DNA from: Saprospiraceae bacterium
Lineage (GTDB): Bacteria; Bacteroidota; Bacteroidia; Chitinophagales; Saprospiraceae
DNA: 64,000 nt
NCBI GenBank assembly: GCA_013214355.1
Contig: JABSSL010000008.1
Location: forward strand, 188,010 to 252,009
Direction: 5' to 3'
Positions 61,933 to 64,000 of the stretch are shown here, one piece after another. The number at the start of each line of letters is the position of its first letter. Position 1 is the stretch's first letter. The position numbers were made by a program, and so were the translations under genes. Under the pieces are notes generated by a model. The model made no database searches, was not told the DNA's origin, and saw nothing but the letters and a program-made list of their open reading frames with translations.

Positions 61933-62481
61933 TTAATCCAATAGCCCAACTATAACCGGGCGATTCTTTTCCAATTCAGCCATGTCCAATTGTAGTCCTA
62001 AGGGACTGAGTTGCTGCTTCATCATTTCATAGATTGGCTTCATTTCGGCAAAAGGGCCCATGATGGATTCCTTTGGCGTGACGCCAAAATTATTCCGGAT
62101 CGTCTGGTCTGATTTTGCGGCAATTAACACCTTGCATACTTCCACACGACCAAAAAAGGCGGCGGCATGTAAGGCCGTGGCTCCATCGTTGTTTTTAATG
62201 GATAAATCCGCGCCGGCGTCGATCAAGGCTTGAGCGATCTCAGGCTGGTTAAAGGTGCCAGCTGAGATTAAAGGAGTGGAGCCACTCATCGGATCCTTTT
62301 TATTGATATCTGTACCAGCGGCAATGTGCTGTTTGACGGCTTCTAATTGCCCCGAAATCACGGCCATATTTATATCTTCCTTGGGTGGGTTTACGGAGGA
62401 TTCCTTTTTTGATTGTGCATCAGATTGAGAGCAAGCCGGTAACATTATGAGTACCAGTGCCAGATTTAATAGCATTTTCAT
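61933..62481 (-). CDS. Ankyrin-repeat lipoprotein
   Basis: A 182-residue lipoprotein (signal MKMLLNLALVLIMLPAC) with about three ankyrin repeats: NMAVISGQLEAVKQHIAAG, GSTPLISAGTFNQPEIAQAL then IDAGADLSIKNND, and GATALHAAAFFGRVEVCKVL. They would bind a protein partner on the periplasmic side. It heads a minus-strand run into the acyltransferase (20-bp gap) and is divergent from the AraC-TPR regulator. Paired direct and inverted repeats lie between the two genes and may control both. Confidence 0.85.
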   Translation of the reverse strand: MKMLLNLALVLIMLPACSQSDAQSKKESSVNPPKEDINMAVISGQLEAVKQHIAAGTDINKKDPMSGSTPLISAGTFNQPEIAQALIDAGADLSIKNNDGATALHAAAFFGRVEVCKVLIAAKSDQTIRNNFGVTPKESIMGPFAEMKPIYEMMKQQLSPLGLQLDMAELEKNRPVIVGLLD

Positions 62482-62576
62482 CGAATTAATTTTTTGTTCT
62501 TTGATAATCTTGTTTTTTTGCTTCTGAATTTGATCAAGAACAGCTTTGAACTGTTCTACTACAAAGGTCAGGTAAG

Positions 62577-62668
62577 ACTTGATGCAAGACCTATCAGCTA
62601 TGCGGACGAATGCATCAAGTTTGAGGAAGGCATAAAAATTATGGCGCAGGGATGTAAATTATGACGCA
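62577..62668. promoter_or_regulatory. Paired repeats between divergent ankyrin and AraC-TPR genes
   Basis: A 10-bp perfect inverted repeat (ACTTGATGCA at 62577-62586 and TGCATCAAGT at 62611-62620). A direct repeat follows, AAATTATGGCGCA at 62636-62648 and AAATTATGACGCA at 62656-62668, spaced exactly 20 bp start to start. A two-turn spacing of directly repeated sites is typical of AraC-type binding, so autoregulation by the adjacent AraC-TPR gene is plausible. Confidence 0.5.
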
Positions 62669-62741
62669 AAACGCGATATTCTCCTTGATTAGGCCATGTG
62701 TCATACCGACATTTTGCTAATACATCAGGTCAAAACCATTC

Positions 62742-64000
62742 ATGATCGAAGCAGACTTCATGCAGCAGGCTGAAACCATCGTTCTTGAGCATCTCGCCCA
62801 GGAGCAATTTGGCGTTTCTGAGCTGGCCCAGGCCATGAATATGAGTCGTTCCAACCTGCTTCGGAAAATCAAGAAACAAACCGGGCTTTCTGCTAGTCAG
62901 TTTATCCGGCAGATACGGCTTCAGAAAGGTCGAGAGATGCTGCAAGAAACCTCCTTAACGGTTTCTGAGATTTCCTTTGAGGTGGGTTTTGCCAGCACTT
63001 CTTACTTCATTAAATGCTTTCGAGAACATTATGGGTATCCTCCCGGCAAGCTTGCCAAGGGAGAATTGACCGAAGAAATTACAAAGAGTGATCCTCCCAA
63101 ATCTTACCCATGGAAATATGTAGCTGGTGCAGCAGTGCTGGTTGTACTGGTTATCTTTCTGGCACGCTCCCTAGGGTTTAAGGAAGACTCTACTTCCCCA
63201 TTAGTAGAAATCGAGAAGTCCATTGCAGTCTTACCTTTCCTAAACGAAAGCAGTGATTCCAGCAATATGTATTTCATCAATGGTTTGATGGAAGCCACGC
63301 TGAATAATCTGCAAAAAATCGAAGATCTACGGGTAATCAGCCGTACCTCTGTCGAGAAATACAGAGAGCAGGTTCGAAGTATTCCCGAGATAGCCGAGGA
63401 ACTAAAGGTCAGCTACTTTGTAGAAGGAAGCGGCCAAAAGATAGGAGATCAGGTACTACTGAATATCCAATTAATTGAAGCGGCCAGTGATAAGCACATC
63501 TGGGCGGAACAGTATAGCCGTGAAATCGGCAATGTGTTTGAATTACAAAACGAAATAGCCAAGAAAATTGCGGCAGCGATCAAAGCGGTGGTTACACCTG
63601 CTGAGTTAAAACAGATCGAGAAGATACCTACTGAAAATCTGGAGGCCTACGATCTTTACCTACAGGCACTCCCCCATTTCCACGCCCGCACCAGGGAGGG
63701 CTTGGAGCAAGCCATGCCCTTGTTTAACCAGGCACTTGAGCTAGATCCACAATTCTCTCTAGCTTACGCTAGTTTGGCCATATCCTACTATTTCCTTGAC
63801 ATTTTCCAGGTGGATAAACAATACACCGACAGCATTAACAATTATGCAGATAAGGCCTTGTTGTATGATCCAAACTCACCGGTAAGTCTAATGGCCAAGG
63901 CTTTTTACTATATGCACACCAAAGACTATGCTTCGGCTCTACCCCACCTCGAGAAAGCCCTGGAATACCATCCAAACTCTTCCGCGGTAGTGCAAATGCT
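62742..64000 (+). CDS. AraC-type DNA-binding/transmembrane/TPR regulator, truncated by window end
   Basis: An open frame from the ATG at 62742 running off the end (419 full codons seen). Residues 1-115 are an AraC HTH domain (FGVSELAQAMNMSRSNLLRK, then VSEISFEVGFASTSYFIKCF). A single membrane helix (about 127-147, YVAGAAVLVVLVIFLARSL) follows, then a region like the FlgO/TolB-type N-terminal domain of adenylate-cyclase-TPR proteins (KSIAVLPFLNESSDSSNMYF) and TPR repeats (ALELDPQFSLAYASLAISYY). This is a known Bacteroidota arrangement that couples a periplasmic or membrane TPR sensor to DNA binding. It is divergent from the ankyrin lipoprotein gene. Confidence 0.85.
   Translation, partial: MIEADFMQQAETIVLEHLAQEQFGVSELAQAMNMSRSNLLRKIKKQTGLSASQFIRQIRLQKGREMLQETSLTVSEISFEVGFASTSYFIKCFREHYGYPPGKLAKGELTEEITKSDPPKSYPWKYVAGAAVLVVLVIFLARSLGFKEDSTSPLVEIEKSIAVLPFLNESSDSSNMYFINGLMEATLNNLQKIEDLRVISRTSVEKYREQVRSIPEIAEELKVSYFVEGSGQKIGDQVLLNIQLIEAASDKHIWAEQYSREIGNVFELQNEIAKKIAAAIKAVVTPAELKQIEKIPTENLEAYDLYLQALPHFHARTREGLEQAMPLFNQALELDPQFSLAYASLAISYYFLDIFQVDKQYTDSINNYADKALLYDPNSPVSLMAKAFYYMHTKDYASALPHLEKALEYHPNSSAVVQM

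Noticed and set aside
1..64000. CRISPR arrays, rRNA genes, complete insertion sequences, prophage genes
   Set aside because: No regularly spaced direct repeats, rRNA-like sequence, transposase or phage structural gene was seen on either strand.

Overview
The window looks like a chromosomal segment of a Bacteroidota bacterium, most likely a marine saprospirian (Lewinella/Haliscomenobacter-like). Supporting features are a hybrid two-component regulator with propeller sensor and AraC output, a type IX secretion C-terminal sorting domain, three DUF6090 proteins, many lipoproteins, Crp/Fnr and AraC regulators of Bacteroidota type, an AraC-TPR fusion, and a GH86 agarase/porphyranase-type enzyme pointing to algal galactans. 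The assignment rests on recognised protein families only. REGION 1 (1-9.4 kb): the 5' part of a CHK/DUF1679-like kinase, then an aldarate module (glucarate dehydratase divergent from a GntP permease and 5-dehydro-4-deoxyglucarate dehydratase), a GH26-like lipoprotein, a PhoD-like phosphatase, a ROK sugar kinase and an FHS-family sugar permease. REGION 2 (9.4-22.3 kb): a truncated cyclase membrane anchor, a DUF6090 protein, a palindromic dispersed repeat, an exported sugar isomerase-like lipoprotein, and a minus-strand run headed by a bacterial-type prolyl-tRNA synthetase followed by a sulfatase, a propeller lipoprotein and an SDR. It also holds an exported M24 peptidase with an in-frame stop near its end, a Crp regulator and a PcfJ-domain protein. 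REGION 3 (22.3-30.5 kb): a second repeat family, a GMC oxidoreductase with its small subunit, a FucP-like permease, a large GH2 protein with a non-canonical active site, and a second DUF6090 gene. REGION 4 (30.5-46 kb), the carbohydrate core: the hybrid regulator, two overlapping sulfatases, an alpha-L-fucosidase plus aldo/keto reductase, a further sulfatase, a sugar mutarotase, the second copy of the palindromic repeat and the GH86 enzyme. REGION 5 (46-64 kb): a beta-lactamase-fold hydrolase, a third DUF6090 gene, an esterase, an SDR, an MddA-like methyltransferase, an AraC regulator, a heparinase II/III-type lyase, a beta-helix protein, a CocE/NonD hydrolase, a Crp regulator, a small methyltransferase/acetyltransferase/acyltransferase/ankyrin run, and an AraC-TPR regulator cut by the window end. 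HOW THE GENES FIT TOGETHER: exported sulfatases, fucosidase, GH2, GH86 and lyase could desulfate and depolymerise a sulfated, fucose- and galactose-containing polysaccharide. FHS permeases, mutarotase, ROK kinase, SDRs and aldo/keto reductase could take up and convert the sugars, and the aldarate module would consume oxidised sugars. No SusC/SusD pair is present anywhere in the 64 kb, so this is a dispersed set of genes and not a canonical polysaccharide utilisation locus. No rRNA, tRNA, CRISPR array, complete transposon or prophage was found.
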